Origin: Deltaproteobacteria bacterium
GTDB taxonomy: Bacteria; Desulfobacterota; Desulfobacteria; Desulfobacterales; ETH-SRB1
DNA length: 64,000 nucleotides
NCBI GenBank assembly: GCA_030272815.1
Contig: JAJSZT010000014.1
Location: 1 to 64,000, forward strand
Direction of reading: 5' to 3'
The notes under the pieces were generated by a model, which was given only the letters and a program-made list of their open reading frames with translations, made no database searches and was not told the origin of the DNA. Below are positions 28,420-37,540 of this stretch, piece after piece. The translations under genes and the position numbers were made by a program. The first letter of the stretch is position 1, and each line of letters begins with the position of its first letter.

Positions 28420-28850
28420 GCAACTACAATATCGAAAAATCGTTTCCTAAACTACAGGACGGAGGGTACACAATTACAAGCCCCGATACAGTCGATTATA
28501 ACTGTATAGCCTGGGCCGCGGGCGACAGCGAGGCTTGGTGGTGGCCTGACCGTCTAGACATAGGTTACTGGCCTGCTGGTGTTCCACGAGCCGAAACCTT
28601 GGAAGCCTTCATAGAAGCATTTGCCGCTCTGGGCTTTACTCCGTGTGATGCCGCGGAATATGAGAAGGGTTTTGAGAAAGTGGCCATATATGTTGACACC
28701 AGCGGTACGCCAAAGCATGCTGCAAGACAATTGAGTTCCGGACTCTGGACAAGTAAGTTGGGGAACTTACAGGACATCGAACATGATATTGACGGAGTTT
28801 CTGGCGACCTGTATGGTTCCGTTGCTGTTATTATGAAGAGATCGAAGTGA
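28416..28850 (+). CDS. DUF7689-like protein with Cys/His motif
   Basis: 144 residues, ATGA overlap with the previous gene. Motifs: DYNCIAWAAGD near residue 27, a tryptophan-rich WWWPDRLDIGYWP, a KVAIYVDTSGTPKHAARQL segment and KLGNLQDIEHD. The order Cys ... His ... Asp/His, with the Cys at a helix start after a polar turn, is reminiscent of CHAP/NlpC-type cysteine peptidases or amidases. This is a structural guess. No signal peptide, so it should act in the cytoplasm. Confidence 0.6.
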   Translation: MSNYNIEKSFPKLQDGGYTITSPDTVDYNCIAWAAGDSEAWWWPDRLDIGYWPAGVPRAETLEAFIEAFAALGFTPCDAAEYEKGFEKVAIYVDTSGTPKHAARQLSSGLWTSKLGNLQDIEHDIDGVSGDLYGSVAVIMKRSK

Positions 28851-29315
28851 AATGTATCTATCGCCCCCCTTCTGTTAAGCAGGTAAAAGTCATTAAATAT
28901 CAAAATTTTCACGGACATCTCCAAGTTGCAAGTTGCCATTGGCGATATTTGTCCTGAAGCGGTTATAATAAGCCTCATTTGAAATAAATTTGATCATCCT
29001 GATGCTATTTTCGGTTATATGAACCAAAATTCAAGCCGTCGAGAGTTTAAAACCTCGAAAATTTACAAATCTTGATGCAAAATCACAGCTTTACAATCCC
29101 CATATATAATGGTAGATAATTGTTGGCTTTTCGGAAGCGGCCCGGGCCAACAAAGTTTTATCCACCATTCCGCTGATTAAATGTATCATCCGAACTTTTC
29201 AAACTGTTTCTGCCAAACTGGGCTTTCCCGCATTTTTGTTCTGCGGGACAATGGATACAACTCTATATGTTGGGCATCAAATAATATACCCAATAGAGCG
29301 ATTAATGGTGATATC
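28851..29315. other. Intergenic region before the TIR gene
   Basis: No supported gene. A hairpin TGTTGGC / GCCAACA with an 18-base loop lies at about 29122-29153. An in-frame extension of the TIR gene upstream to 29181 is open but has poor protein-like character, so I start that gene at 29316. Confidence 0.4.
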
Positions 29316-30185
29316 ATGAGAAAAGTTGAAGGGAATTGGTCAGGACGAATTACAGGAACTAATAAAGCAAATGTATTTGTAGAGGTAAAACAAGACGAAG
29401 CCAAGCTTTACGGAATCGCAAGAATTAATGACCCTATTCACGGAACCGCTGTGTATAATTTTACTGGCATAACAGAAAATGATTCAATTATAATGAACTT
29501 GACGCCAGACAGGGAGTTTTTAAACCAGACTCATACACAAAAGCTTTTTGTCAACAATCGTCCTGTTACTATTACCGCGCCTATGGCAAACCATGGAAAT
29601 GTAACTCTTCAAGCTAAGTTCATCAACAATGGAACCATAGAAGGGACATGGCAGTCTACAATAGGCACAGCAGGTAATTTGTTCTTAACTAATGAAAAAG
29701 CGCATTGCTCTGACACTAAGGCTAAGAAAAAAGATAAATATAGAGAAACAATCTTTATAAGTTATAGTCATGAAGATAAAGATCATCTAAAAAGATTGCA
29801 CGTCCACTTGAAGCCATTAGAAAAAAAGGGGCTATTAGATATATGGGATGACACAAAAATAAAAACAGGGCAAAAATGGCAAGAACAAATTGAAACTGCA
29901 TTATCAAGAGCCGCTATAGCAATTTTAGTAATAAGCGCAGACTTTCTTGCATCAGATTTTATTGTTGAGAATGAGCTGCCCCCTATTTTACAGAAAGCTG
30001 GATTAGAAGGAACAAGTGTTGTGCCTATAATTCTAAAACCATGTCGGTTTTCAAGAGAAGAGCACCTTTCACAGTTTCAAGCCCTGAACTCTCCTGACAA
30101 ACCAGTGCTATCAATGACTGACATAGAGCAAGAGGAAATATGGGATCGATTATCACAAGTCATTGAGACCGAATTGAATAGATAA
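29316..30185 (+). CDS. TIR-domain protein with N-terminal beta-rich domain
   Basis: 289 residues from the ATG at 29316 (MRKVEGNWSGRITGTN). Residues 1-130 look like a beta-sandwich rich in Thr/Asn (YNFTGITENDSIIMNL, NGTIEGTWQS). Residues about 142-289 form a TIR domain: FISYSHEDKDHLKRL, LDIWDDTKIKTGQKW, ILVISADFLASDF and the VENELP segment, whose Glu fits the catalytic position of bacterial NAD-cleaving TIRs. Bacterial TIR proteins often act in antiphage defence by depleting NAD. A sensor role for the N-terminal domain is inferred. An attC-like sequence follows. Confidence 0.75.
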   Translation: MRKVEGNWSGRITGTNKANVFVEVKQDEAKLYGIARINDPIHGTAVYNFTGITENDSIIMNLTPDREFLNQTHTQKLFVNNRPVTITAPMANHGNVTLQAKFINNGTIEGTWQSTIGTAGNLFLTNEKAHCSDTKAKKKDKYRETIFISYSHEDKDHLKRLHVHLKPLEKKGLLDIWDDTKIKTGQKWQEQIETALSRAAIAILVISADFLASDFIVENELPPILQKAGLEGTSVVPIILKPCRFSREEHLSQFQALNSPDKPVLSMTDIEQEEIWDRLSQVIETELNR

Positions 30186-30199
30186 TGTAAATGGAAAAT

Positions 30200-30267
30200 G
30201 CCCAACATCCGGTCGCACAAGGATTCGGTCCATTTCGCTGCCCCCACCTGTAAGCTTGGCGTTCGGC
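30200..30267 (+). other. attC-like (integron recombination) site
   Basis: 68 bases running from GCCCAAC (fits RYYYAAC) to GTTCGGC (close to GTTRRRY, one mismatch). The two ends pair at 6 of 7 positions, and an inner GC-ACA-GG can pair with CC-TGT-GC. It lies 15 bases after the TIR stop in the orientation expected for a cassette. Only one convincing copy is seen and no integrase is in the window, so this is a candidate. Confidence 0.45.
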
Positions 30268-30283
30268 ATGTAATAGTAAGTTG

Positions 30284-30907
30284 ATGGAATATTTGACAAG
30301 ATTATTTCAATACTCAAGAAGACTATATAATTGGTCAAAGGCACCTTGGCCTCTTCACATATTTCCTGTTTTTGTATTTATCCACCTTCTTCTGCAACAA
30401 CTATCACCTGAAAACCATCTGAAAATTAATAGCTATTGCAGTGTGGCTTTCCAAATCATTGGTGGTTTAATTGTGCTCCACTCAATCAATAGCAATATGA
30501 GGCTTCTATCGAAATCAAATATAATTAAAGAGGCTTATAAATGGATCAAAAGCTTTCCCCCGCGACTTAAAAACCAGACCATAAATGTTTCAGACTTAGT
30601 CTCTGCAACTGCATGCGCGTCTGGCGATTTAGTTCTTGAGCCTAACCTTTCAAGTATTGAAGAAAAGGTCGAATATCTTTTAAAGGAAACAAAGCGCATT
30701 GAATCGAAAGTTGATGCTACAAAAAAACAATTACAGCAAGAACTCCAGATGGCTAACAAAGAAAGCAATAAAAAGCATCTAAAATTACAAAATGAGATAC
30801 ATGAAATAGGAATGAATCTAAAAAGCACAATCGTAGGTTCTGTTAAGCTTGAAATTCTTGGAATTCTAACTATTTCATACGGAATATTTATCCCAGTAAT
30901 TTATTAG
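30284..30907 (+). CDS. Coiled-coil membrane protein of unknown function
   Basis: 207 residues from the ATG at 30284. Two hydrophobic segments near the start (LHIFPVFVFIHLLL and VAFQIIGGLIVLHSI) and one at the end (LEILGILTISYGIFIPVIY) predict membrane helices. Between them, residues 125-175 form a Lys/Glu/Gln-rich coiled coil. The layout resembles small membrane effectors or sensor proteins found in defence islands, but I recognise no family. It starts 17 bases after the attC-like site. Confidence 0.5.
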   Translation: MEYLTRLFQYSRRLYNWSKAPWPLHIFPVFVFIHLLLQQLSPENHLKINSYCSVAFQIIGGLIVLHSINSNMRLLSKSNIIKEAYKWIKSFPPRLKNQTINVSDLVSATACASGDLVLEPNLSSIEEKVEYLLKETKRIESKVDATKKQLQQELQMANKESNKKHLKLQNEIHEIGMNLKSTIVGSVKLEILGILTISYGIFIPVIY

Positions 30908-31124
30908 CGGTACCGAACCAGTCGCTTGAATGGAGCGGAATATCTTGCGGGGTTTACGTTAAATTTGGTTGTGATGCTGAATTGAAAGAACAGATGCAGA
31001 AAGCGCAACAGATAGATCAGGAATTTAAAGAACAGTTAGCAAAGATTGGATTTGAGAGATATAAAGGAGCAAAAGTAAATTAAAATTCCTATAAGTTTAC
31101 TTTGGTCGATAAAAGTAAACTTAA
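30908..31124. other. Gene-fragment region with palindrome
   Basis: 30912-30938 (ACCGAACCAGTCGCTTGAAT...) resembles the left half of an attC site. From about 30973 to 31083 a frame reads AELKEQMQKAQQIDQEFKEQ then LAKIGFERYKGAKVN and stops, a gene tail of a kind seen at the end of N-6 DNA methylases, though this is uncertain. At 31091-31123, AAGTTTACTTT and AAAGTAAACTT form a strong inverted repeat. Confidence 0.4.
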
Positions 31125-31280
31125 ATAGGTATTCTGGTAGAACATAAAATTGCCTCGCGCAACACCGCCAGCAAGTACTTAAACAGATTGCAGGAATTAG
31201 GCATTTTAGAACCTAAAAAAGAAGGCAGAGAGACACTTTATTTGCACAAAAAACTATATGAAATATTAGCGCAAACATAA
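31125..31280 (+). pseudogene. Fic-family protein, C-terminal fragment
   Basis: The frame reads GILVEHKIASRNTASKYLNR then LQELGILEPKKEGRETLYLH to a stop. This is the C-terminal winged-helix region common in Fic/DOC AMPylase proteins. No catalytic HxFx(D/E)GN part is present. A TAA at 31122 closes the frame upstream, within the palindrome. Confidence 0.65.
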
Positions 31281-31528
31281 TTTGACGCACAAGCTATTGA
31301 ATTTTTTGTGCATGAGCCGCAGTTCATGCTCAATCAATGAGCATATAAAGTAATTCATGCATAAATATTTTTGTTTTTTGTGCATGAGGCAGATGATGAG
31401 CACAATGGTTGAGCGTGTTTCACGGTCATGTATCGAAAAGATTAAGAAGATATTCTGTGCGCTCTGTGGTGAACGATTACGAAATTTATTTGGTTTAAGC
31501 TGCTCGGCAGCGAGCCGGAGAACTTATA
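31281..31528. other. Leader region of the RecQ gene
   Basis: No gene. It contains repeated TGCATGA / TCATGC words (31313, 31325, 31352, 31382) and a short GC-rich hairpin near 31499-31520 just before the recQ start. Confidence 0.3.
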
Positions 31529-33445
31529 TTGGAGAATGAATTACAGAAATATTTCGGATTCAATTCCTTTAAAAAAGGACAGAAAGAAGTAATCCTGAAG
31601 GTAATGAAGGGTCAATCTGTTGCGGCTATTTTTCCTACCGGTGCAGGCAAATCTCTTTGTTATCAACTGCCTGCGATATTGCAGCCGGAAATGACCCTTG
31701 TTGTCTCTCCTTTGCTTTCATTGATGAAAGACCAGCTCGATTTTTTGTTGGACCACAATATCTCTGCGGCTCGGCTGGATTCAACCCTTAAAAGAGAAGA
31801 ATTCAATGAAGTCATGGAAAAAGCAAAGAATGGAGAATTAAAAATACTGATGGTTTCAGTGGAACGTTTCAAGAATGAACGATTTCGCTATCATCTTCAA
31901 AAAATGAATGTTTCGCTGCTGGTCATCGATGAAGCGCATTGTATTTCCGAATGGGGCCACAACTTTCGACCCGAATACCTGAAACTGCCTGTTTACCGGA
32001 AAGAATTCGGTATAAAACAAATAATGCTGCTGACCGCTACCGCAACAAAACAGGTAATCGATGATATGTGCCGCAAGCTGGAGGTTCCTCATGAAAATGT
32101 TACAATTACCGGATTCTACCGTGAAAATCTTTTTTTACAGATAACTCCCGTAAATGAATCTGAAAAAAATCAAAAACTTCTTCAAAGGATTAATGAATCA
32201 ACCAAAGCTCCTACCATCGTTTACGTTACATTGCAGAAAACCGCTGAAAAAGTTGCGGAACTGCTTTGTTTAAACAAAATCAACGCACATCCTTATCACG
32301 CTGGAATGAAAAGCGAAGAGCGGGAACTTATTCAGAACAGATTTATGAATGGAGAGCTGGACTGTGTTGTCGCAACAATTGCCTTTGGAATGGGAATAGA
32401 CAAAGAGAATATCCGCAGGATAATTCATTATAATCTGCCAAAATCCATCGAAAGTTATAGTCAGGAAATCGGACGTTCCGGGAGAGATGGAGAAAAATCT
32501 TTTTGTGAAATTCTGGCAAACAGAGATAATATCAATATTCTGGAAAATTTTATTTATGGTGACACACCGGAAAAAGATTCTATTTATAAACTGCTTAACA
32601 ATATAAAACATAATGACGGGTTCGTCTGGGAAGTCAAATTAACCGCTCTTTCGAATGAGATTAACATCAGAATGCTTCCATTAAAAACATTACTCGTTTA
32701 TCTTGATATGGAAGGTATTATCACGCCCCAATTCACATATTTTAATGAATATTCCTTTAAATACAATTGCCAGCCGGCAAATATCATAAACAGTTTTCAA
32801 GGGGAAAGAAAACATTTTGTCACAACTATCATCAAACATTGCCTTACAAAGAAAATATGGACTATTGTCGATATTCATGGAATCCTGAACAATTATAATA
32901 CAGATCGAAAACGAATTATTACCGCTCTGGAGTATTTTGAAGAAAAAGGATGGATTGAACTGCAAGCCAGACAGGCGATTGAAATTTACGACATAAAGAC
33001 CCAGGCTTTCAATATTGATACGATTGCTGAGAAAATGTATAACCTGTTTAAAAGCAAGGAAGATCATGAAATCCAGAGAATACACGACATGATAAGATTT
33101 TTTGAAAATGATTCATGTCTCTCTAAAGAGCTTGCGAAATATTTTGGAGAAAATCTCGAAAAAGAAAATTGTGGTCATTGTTCATTCTGCATAAATGGAA
33201 AAGTATCAATTCAAAGCTCAACAGAATTAAAGCCGCTTTCTAATTTTGATTTTGAAGAGGTCGCAAATGAATTTATCGGAGCTGTGGGAGAGCATTTTTC
33301 CATATTAAATCTGACAAAATTTCTTTGCGGTATTTATACGCCTGTTTTCTCGAAACTGAAAATAAAGAGTCTTCCTTATTTCAGCATCTTTGAGAGATAT
33401 CCTTTCGGGGATGTGAAAAACTGGATTGCGGAATATAAAATCTAA
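31529..33445 (+). CDS. RecQ-family ATP-dependent DNA helicase
   Basis: 638 residues; the TTG at 31529 is the first plausible start, with GGAG about 8 bases upstream. Helicase superfamily 2 motifs are complete: FPTGAGKSLCYQLP (I), VVSPLLSLMKDQ (Ia), VIDEAHCISEWGHNFRPEY (II), LLTATATKQV (III), TIVYV (IV), VVATIAFGMGIDKENIR (V) and QEIGRSGRDG (VI). A zinc-binding region (NCGHCSFC) and winged helix follow. No HRDC domain is apparent. RecQ proteins of this variable type occur within defence islands, so a role outside housekeeping repair is possible. Confidence 0.92.
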   Translation: MENELQKYFGFNSFKKGQKEVILKVMKGQSVAAIFPTGAGKSLCYQLPAILQPEMTLVVSPLLSLMKDQLDFLLDHNISAARLDSTLKREEFNEVMEKAKNGELKILMVSVERFKNERFRYHLQKMNVSLLVIDEAHCISEWGHNFRPEYLKLPVYRKEFGIKQIMLLTATATKQVIDDMCRKLEVPHENVTITGFYRENLFLQITPVNESEKNQKLLQRINESTKAPTIVYVTLQKTAEKVAELLCLNKINAHPYHAGMKSEERELIQNRFMNGELDCVVATIAFGMGIDKENIRRIIHYNLPKSIESYSQEIGRSGRDGEKSFCEILANRDNINILENFIYGDTPEKDSIYKLLNNIKHNDGFVWEVKLTALSNEINIRMLPLKTLLVYLDMEGIITPQFTYFNEYSFKYNCQPANIINSFQGERKHFVTTIIKHCLTKKIWTIVDIHGILNNYNTDRKRIITALEYFEEKGWIELQARQAIEIYDIKTQAFNIDTIAEKMYNLFKSKEDHEIQRIHDMIRFFENDSCLSKELAKYFGENLEKENCGHCSFCINGKVSIQSSTELKPLSNFDFEEVANEFIGAVGEHFSILNLTKFLCGIYTPVFSKLKIKSLPYFSIFERYPFGDVKNWIAEYKI

Positions 33446-33451
33446 CCCAAG

Positions 33452-33504
33452 TTGAGCGATTTTTTGCGAAGAAATTGGTGCAGGTCGAGTAAAAAATCGC
33501 TCAA
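33452..33504. repeat. Inverted repeat after recQ
   Basis: TTGAGCGATTTTTT and AAAAAATCGCTCAA are perfect 14-base inverted copies separated by 25 bases. It lies between the convergent recQ and sixA genes and could end transcripts from either side. Confidence 0.65.
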
Positions 33505-33562
33505 TTTAGGTTTAAGCAAAAAGGTCATTTTTTAAGGAAGGATAATGAATTTTTAAACTATT

Positions 33563-34024
33563 TCATCCAATCTCAGGCATAAGTGCCCATTTTATAAACC
33601 ATGTCCGGGCTTCCGGATTTTTATCCATACATAATATGCCGCCATTCTGGAACTTGAACACAGGTTTTTCGATGGATCCGGTTATCAGGTAGGAAGTCAG
33701 CCTCTGCATAAAGGGTAAATGGCCGACAAGCATTAAATTATCGCTGATTTCAATTTTATCGGCAAAAGCAGCCACATCATCCAGAGGATTAATTCCTTCA
33801 ATTTCCTGGATGCCGCCGTCCGGTTTCAGGGCTGATGCAAATATCTCTGCGGTCTGAAGCGCTCTCTTTTTCCCGCTATGCATGATACGGGAAACATTGA
33901 CCCCATATTTTTTTGCAAGCCCCGCAATATGCTCAACTTCTGAAATTCCTTCTTCAGAAAGTCCCTTGGCAGGATCTTTATCCTTGGGCAAGTTCTTAGC
34001 ATGCCGAACAAGCAAAAGCGCCAT
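33563..34024 (-). CDS. sixA: SixA-like phosphohistidine phosphatase
   Basis: 153 residues of the histidine phosphatase superfamily. The catalytic LLVRHA motif is at the N terminus, then LSEEGISEVEHI, SGKKRALQTAEIF and a second histidine in MLVGHLPFM. SixA removes phosphate from His residues of phosphotransfer proteins. The gene lies 34 bases after ppsA on the same strand, and PEP synthase works through a phosphohistidine, which makes a functional link conceivable but unproven. Confidence 0.85.
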   Translation of the reverse strand: MALLLVRHAKNLPKDKDPAKGLSEEGISEVEHIAGLAKKYGVNVSRIMHSGKKRALQTAEIFASALKPDGGIQEIEGINPLDDVAAFADKIEISDNLMLVGHLPFMQRLTSYLITGSIEKPVFKFQNGGILCMDKNPEARTWFIKWALMPEIG

Positions 34025-34058
34025 GATGTTCCCCTATCGATAAGTTATGAAATTTTGC

Positions 34059-36515
34059 TTAATCGGCTTTAATACCAAGCTCTTTTTCCTTCTCAGCTAC
34101 TGCTAACCTTGTCTTTATAACAGTATCCGGAATCAGACTCATGGAATCGATTCCACACTCCACAAGAAAAGTGGCAAACTCGGGAAAATCACTGGGAGCC
34201 TGGCCGCAAATACCAATCTTCTTCCCGCGGCGTTTGGCCACATCAATAACCATACGAACCATAGTTTTAACCGCTTCGTTTCGTTCATCAAAAATGTGAG
34301 CCACAAGATCTGAATCACGGTCCAACCCAAGAGTCAACTGGGTCAAGTCATTTGAACCAATGGAAAATCCGTCAAAGACATCGCTGAAAGCCTCGGCTGA
34401 AATTACGTTACTTGGAATTTCGCACATTACATATACTTCCAGCTCGTTTTCGCCCTGGACAAGCCCGAATTCCTTCATAACCTCTATTACTCTACGGCCT
34501 TCCTCAGGAGTACGGCAGAAAGGAACCATCAGTTTGATATTGGTAAGCCCCATATCATTTCTGGCCTTGAGCAAAGCTTTACATTCAAGTTCAAAGGCTG
34601 GTTTATATTTCTCATCATAATAACGTGAGGCCCCACGCCAGCCAATCATGGGATTGCTTTCATGCGGCTCATACAGAGTGCCGCCTACAAGGTTTGCATA
34701 CTCATTACTTTTAAAATCTGATAATCGTACAATCACATCCTTAGGATAAAAACCTGCGCCAATACGACCAACGCCTTCGGCCAGTTTATCAATAAAGAAC
34801 TGTTTCTTGTCGTCCGGGTAAGCAGTAGTAAGAGCTTCAATTTCTTTTACAATTTCTGCGATCTTTTCATCAGATTTAGCTTTTGCTTTTAGATCGTCGA
34901 AATAATAAAGAGACAGGGGATGAATACCAATATGAGAATTAATAATAAATTCCTCCCTGGCCAGGCCTACGCCATCATTGGGTATCTGGCACTCAGAAAA
35001 GGCCATCTCAGGAATACCAACGTTCATCATTATATCGGTCTTTGTGGGAGGCAATGTATCAAGATCCAGTCTATCTATAACAAACTTCAAAAGCCCCTCA
35101 TATATGTTACCTGTTTCACCTTCAGCACATGAAACAGTCACCTCGCTTCCATTTTTTATTACTTCGGAACCATTTACAGTGCCGACTACACATGGAATTC
35201 CCAGTTCACGTGAAACTATTGCAGCATGGCAGGTTCTTCCGCCGCGGTTGGCAACTATGGCGCTTGCTATTTTCATGATTGGTTCCCAGTCAGGATCGGT
35301 CATGTCGGTAATCAGCACTTCACCTTTCCTGAACTCGTGAATATGGGCTGAATCCTCAATTATATGCGCTACCCCCTGACCTATCATAGTCCCAACAGCC
35401 TGTCCTGATGCAATGACTTTGCCTTTTTCCTTCAGCACGTAAGTTTCAAGGACTCTCTTTGATGAACTTTGTGAATGCACGGTTTCCGGCCTTGCCTGTA
35501 GAATATAAAGTTTGCCCGTCCCCGCGTTAACGCCGTCACCGTCCTTGGCCCATTCAATATCCATTGGCTTTTGATAATGATCTTCGATAATACAGGTCCA
35601 CTTGGCCAGTTGGATAATTTCATCATCGCTTAATATATAGCTTCCCCGTTCCTCGGGAGTGGTATCAATATTTTTAACTGTTCTTCCGTCATGGGGATCT
35701 GAATTATAAATCATTTTAAGTTCTTTACTTCCTACCCTCTTGCTAACAATTGGCCGCTTCCCTTCTTTAAGGGTGGGCTTGAAGACGTAATATTCATCGG
35801 GATTAACAACGCCAAGTACTATGTTTTCGCCAAGTCCCCAGGAACCTGTGATAAAAACCGCATCCTCAAAACCGCTCTCTGTGTCAATTGAAAAAATGAC
35901 GCCGGATGAAGCCGCATCACTGCGAACCATTTTCTGAACAGCAATGGAAAGGTAAACGTCAAACTGTCCAAATCCCTTGTCATGGCGATAGGAAATTGCG
36001 CGGTTGGTAAACAGGCTTGCAAAACATTTCCGGCAGTTTTCAATAAGGGCATCTACACCTCTGATATTAAGAAAAGACTCCTGTTGACCTGCAAAAGAGG
36101 CATCCGGCAAATCTTCCGCTGTAGCAGAGGACCGGACCGCCACATCCACATTTGGACCATATTCCTCTTCCATTTTTCTATAGGCCTCAATAATGGCCTG
36201 CCTCAGGTCATCCGGAAACTCGGCATTTCTGATTATGCCCCTGACCTTCTTGCCGCGTTCCTGAAGATTTTTCATGTCATGGGTATCAAGCCCCGCCAGG
36301 GCCTCTATTACATCATTTTCAATTCCCGCGGTTTTAATCAAATGCCTGTAAGCATAAGATGTGATAGCAAAACCATGAGGAACAGCAACGCCTTTAGAGG
36401 TAAGTTTCTGATACATCTCGCCTAATGAAGCATTCTTACCGCCAATCAGAGCAACATCCTCGATTAAAATATCATCGAACCAAAGAATAAATGCCTTATC
36501 ATGTTTATCTGCCAT
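34059..36515 (-). CDS. ppsA: Phosphoenolpyruvate synthase
   Basis: 818 residues, the usual length. It converts pyruvate, ATP and water to PEP, AMP and phosphate, feeding gluconeogenesis. The N-terminal nucleotide-binding domain has LIGGKNASLGEMYQ and AVRSSATAEDLPDASFAGQQE. The central phosphohistidine domain has GGRTCHAAIVSRELGIPCVVG, with the catalytic His. The C-terminal PEP/pyruvate barrel has FSIGSNDLTQLTLG and GICGQAPSD. A Shine-Dalgarno-like GGAGAC lies before the ATG. Confidence 0.96.
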   Translation of the reverse strand: MADKHDKAFILWFDDILIEDVALIGGKNASLGEMYQKLTSKGVAVPHGFAITSYAYRHLIKTAGIENDVIEALAGLDTHDMKNLQERGKKVRGIIRNAEFPDDLRQAIIEAYRKMEEEYGPNVDVAVRSSATAEDLPDASFAGQQESFLNIRGVDALIENCRKCFASLFTNRAISYRHDKGFGQFDVYLSIAVQKMVRSDAASSGVIFSIDTESGFEDAVFITGSWGLGENIVLGVVNPDEYYVFKPTLKEGKRPIVSKRVGSKELKMIYNSDPHDGRTVKNIDTTPEERGSYILSDDEIIQLAKWTCIIEDHYQKPMDIEWAKDGDGVNAGTGKLYILQARPETVHSQSSSKRVLETYVLKEKGKVIASGQAVGTMIGQGVAHIIEDSAHIHEFRKGEVLITDMTDPDWEPIMKIASAIVANRGGRTCHAAIVSRELGIPCVVGTVNGSEVIKNGSEVTVSCAEGETGNIYEGLLKFVIDRLDLDTLPPTKTDIMMNVGIPEMAFSECQIPNDGVGLAREEFIINSHIGIHPLSLYYFDDLKAKAKSDEKIAEIVKEIEALTTAYPDDKKQFFIDKLAEGVGRIGAGFYPKDVIVRLSDFKSNEYANLVGGTLYEPHESNPMIGWRGASRYYDEKYKPAFELECKALLKARNDMGLTNIKLMVPFCRTPEEGRRVIEVMKEFGLVQGENELEVYVMCEIPSNVISAEAFSDVFDGFSIGSNDLTQLTLGLDRDSDLVAHIFDERNEAVKTMVRMVIDVAKRRGKKIGICGQAPSDFPEFATFLVECGIDSMSLIPDTVIKTRLAVAEKEKELGIKAD

Positions 36516-36639
36516 CTTTGTCTCCTAATCAGCTTTTTCTGGTTAATTCGTTAATATAATAGAAAATAAAAAAATAAATAATGCTATCGGCCGACTGCTA
36601 ATATTTATTTATATCTAAACTAATACATAAGTGTCAATA

Positions 36640-37509
36640 TTAACCTTTGAGACCTTTGCAAAACATCCCCTTTTGCCCAATTGCGGCACTTAAATGCGCA
36701 CCAAAGAGCACGATTAAATTAATGATATAAATCAACGTCATAAAAGAGATCAGCGCTCCCAACGATCCATAAACTAAATTATATCTCGACAGGCCGCTGC
36801 TGAGATACCAGCTAAAAACAGATGTGGCTGCCCATTCAGCAATTACAGCAAAGATAGCTCCTGCAAAAGCCTCAGACCATCTAACTTTTGTTTTTGGCAC
36901 CCACCGGTAAAGGATCATAAGGGTCATACAGATGAATATATAAATAATAATATTTGAAAAAATTGGCCTGAAATATGAAATGTTAACGCTGCCTACCAAT
37001 TGTATATTCCAACTGACTATAAGATGAATTGCCGCCTTTGCCAGAAAAAATAACGGCAGTAACACTACAAGAAAAATTATTATTAAAAAAGCGGTTAACC
37101 GGGCCCTGAAAATATTTTGCGCCGGTGCATCAATCCATGCCCTGTTCAAATTATGCACAAGAGTGGTAAAAACACCGGTTGCAGCCCACACCAATGCAAT
37201 CAGACCTGCAATTCCGAAAGCTCCACGAGCCTGAAGGATTTGCTGCATATTACTACTTATTATCTGGTGGGAAGCGACAGGAAAAAATTTGAGAATTGTT
37301 TCCAGTATTTTTTCCTGAACATGTAAGCTCTCTAATAAAAAGCTGTTTGCCGCAACTACTATCAAAATAACAGGAAAAAGCGAAAATAATGTATAAAATG
37401 CCATACTTGCAGCGGCTTCTGATGCATGCTCCTGACCAAATCTTTTTAAAGCATGCCTCATTAATTTTAAAAAATAAGTAAAGCCGGAATTAATTGTTTT
37501 TATCCACAA
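36640..37509 (-). CDS. YihY/virulence factor BrkB family membrane protein
   Basis: 289 residues with about six membrane segments. Family phrases: AASMAFYTLFSLFPVILIVVA, ALVWAATGVFTTLVHNLNRAW and YNLVYGSLGALISFMTLIYI. The role is poorly understood; it was once misassigned as RNase BN. The last 13 or so residues (AAIGQKGMFCKGLKG) are encoded by one half of the R2 repeat, so the gene end has been remodelled by repeat DNA. Confidence 0.88.
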   Translation of the reverse strand: MWIKTINSGFTYFLKLMRHALKRFGQEHASEAAASMAFYTLFSLFPVILIVVAANSFLLESLHVQEKILETILKFFPVASHQIISSNMQQILQARGAFGIAGLIALVWAATGVFTTLVHNLNRAWIDAPAQNIFRARLTAFLIIIFLVVLLPLFFLAKAAIHLIVSWNIQLVGSVNISYFRPIFSNIIIYIFICMTLMILYRWVPKTKVRWSEAFAGAIFAVIAEWAATSVFSWYLSSGLSRYNLVYGSLGALISFMTLIYIINLIVLFGAHLSAAIGQKGMFCKGLKG

Positions 37510-37540
37510 TTTATTCTCCAGAAATTTACAAACTCATTTT

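Noticed and set aside
29122-29153. TGTTGGC/GCCAACA hairpin as a second attC site
   Set aside because: The arms are in the opposite order (GTT before AAC) and the span is too short.
35982-36425. Plus-strand 147-residue frame opposite ppsA
   Set aside because: Shadow of ppsA.
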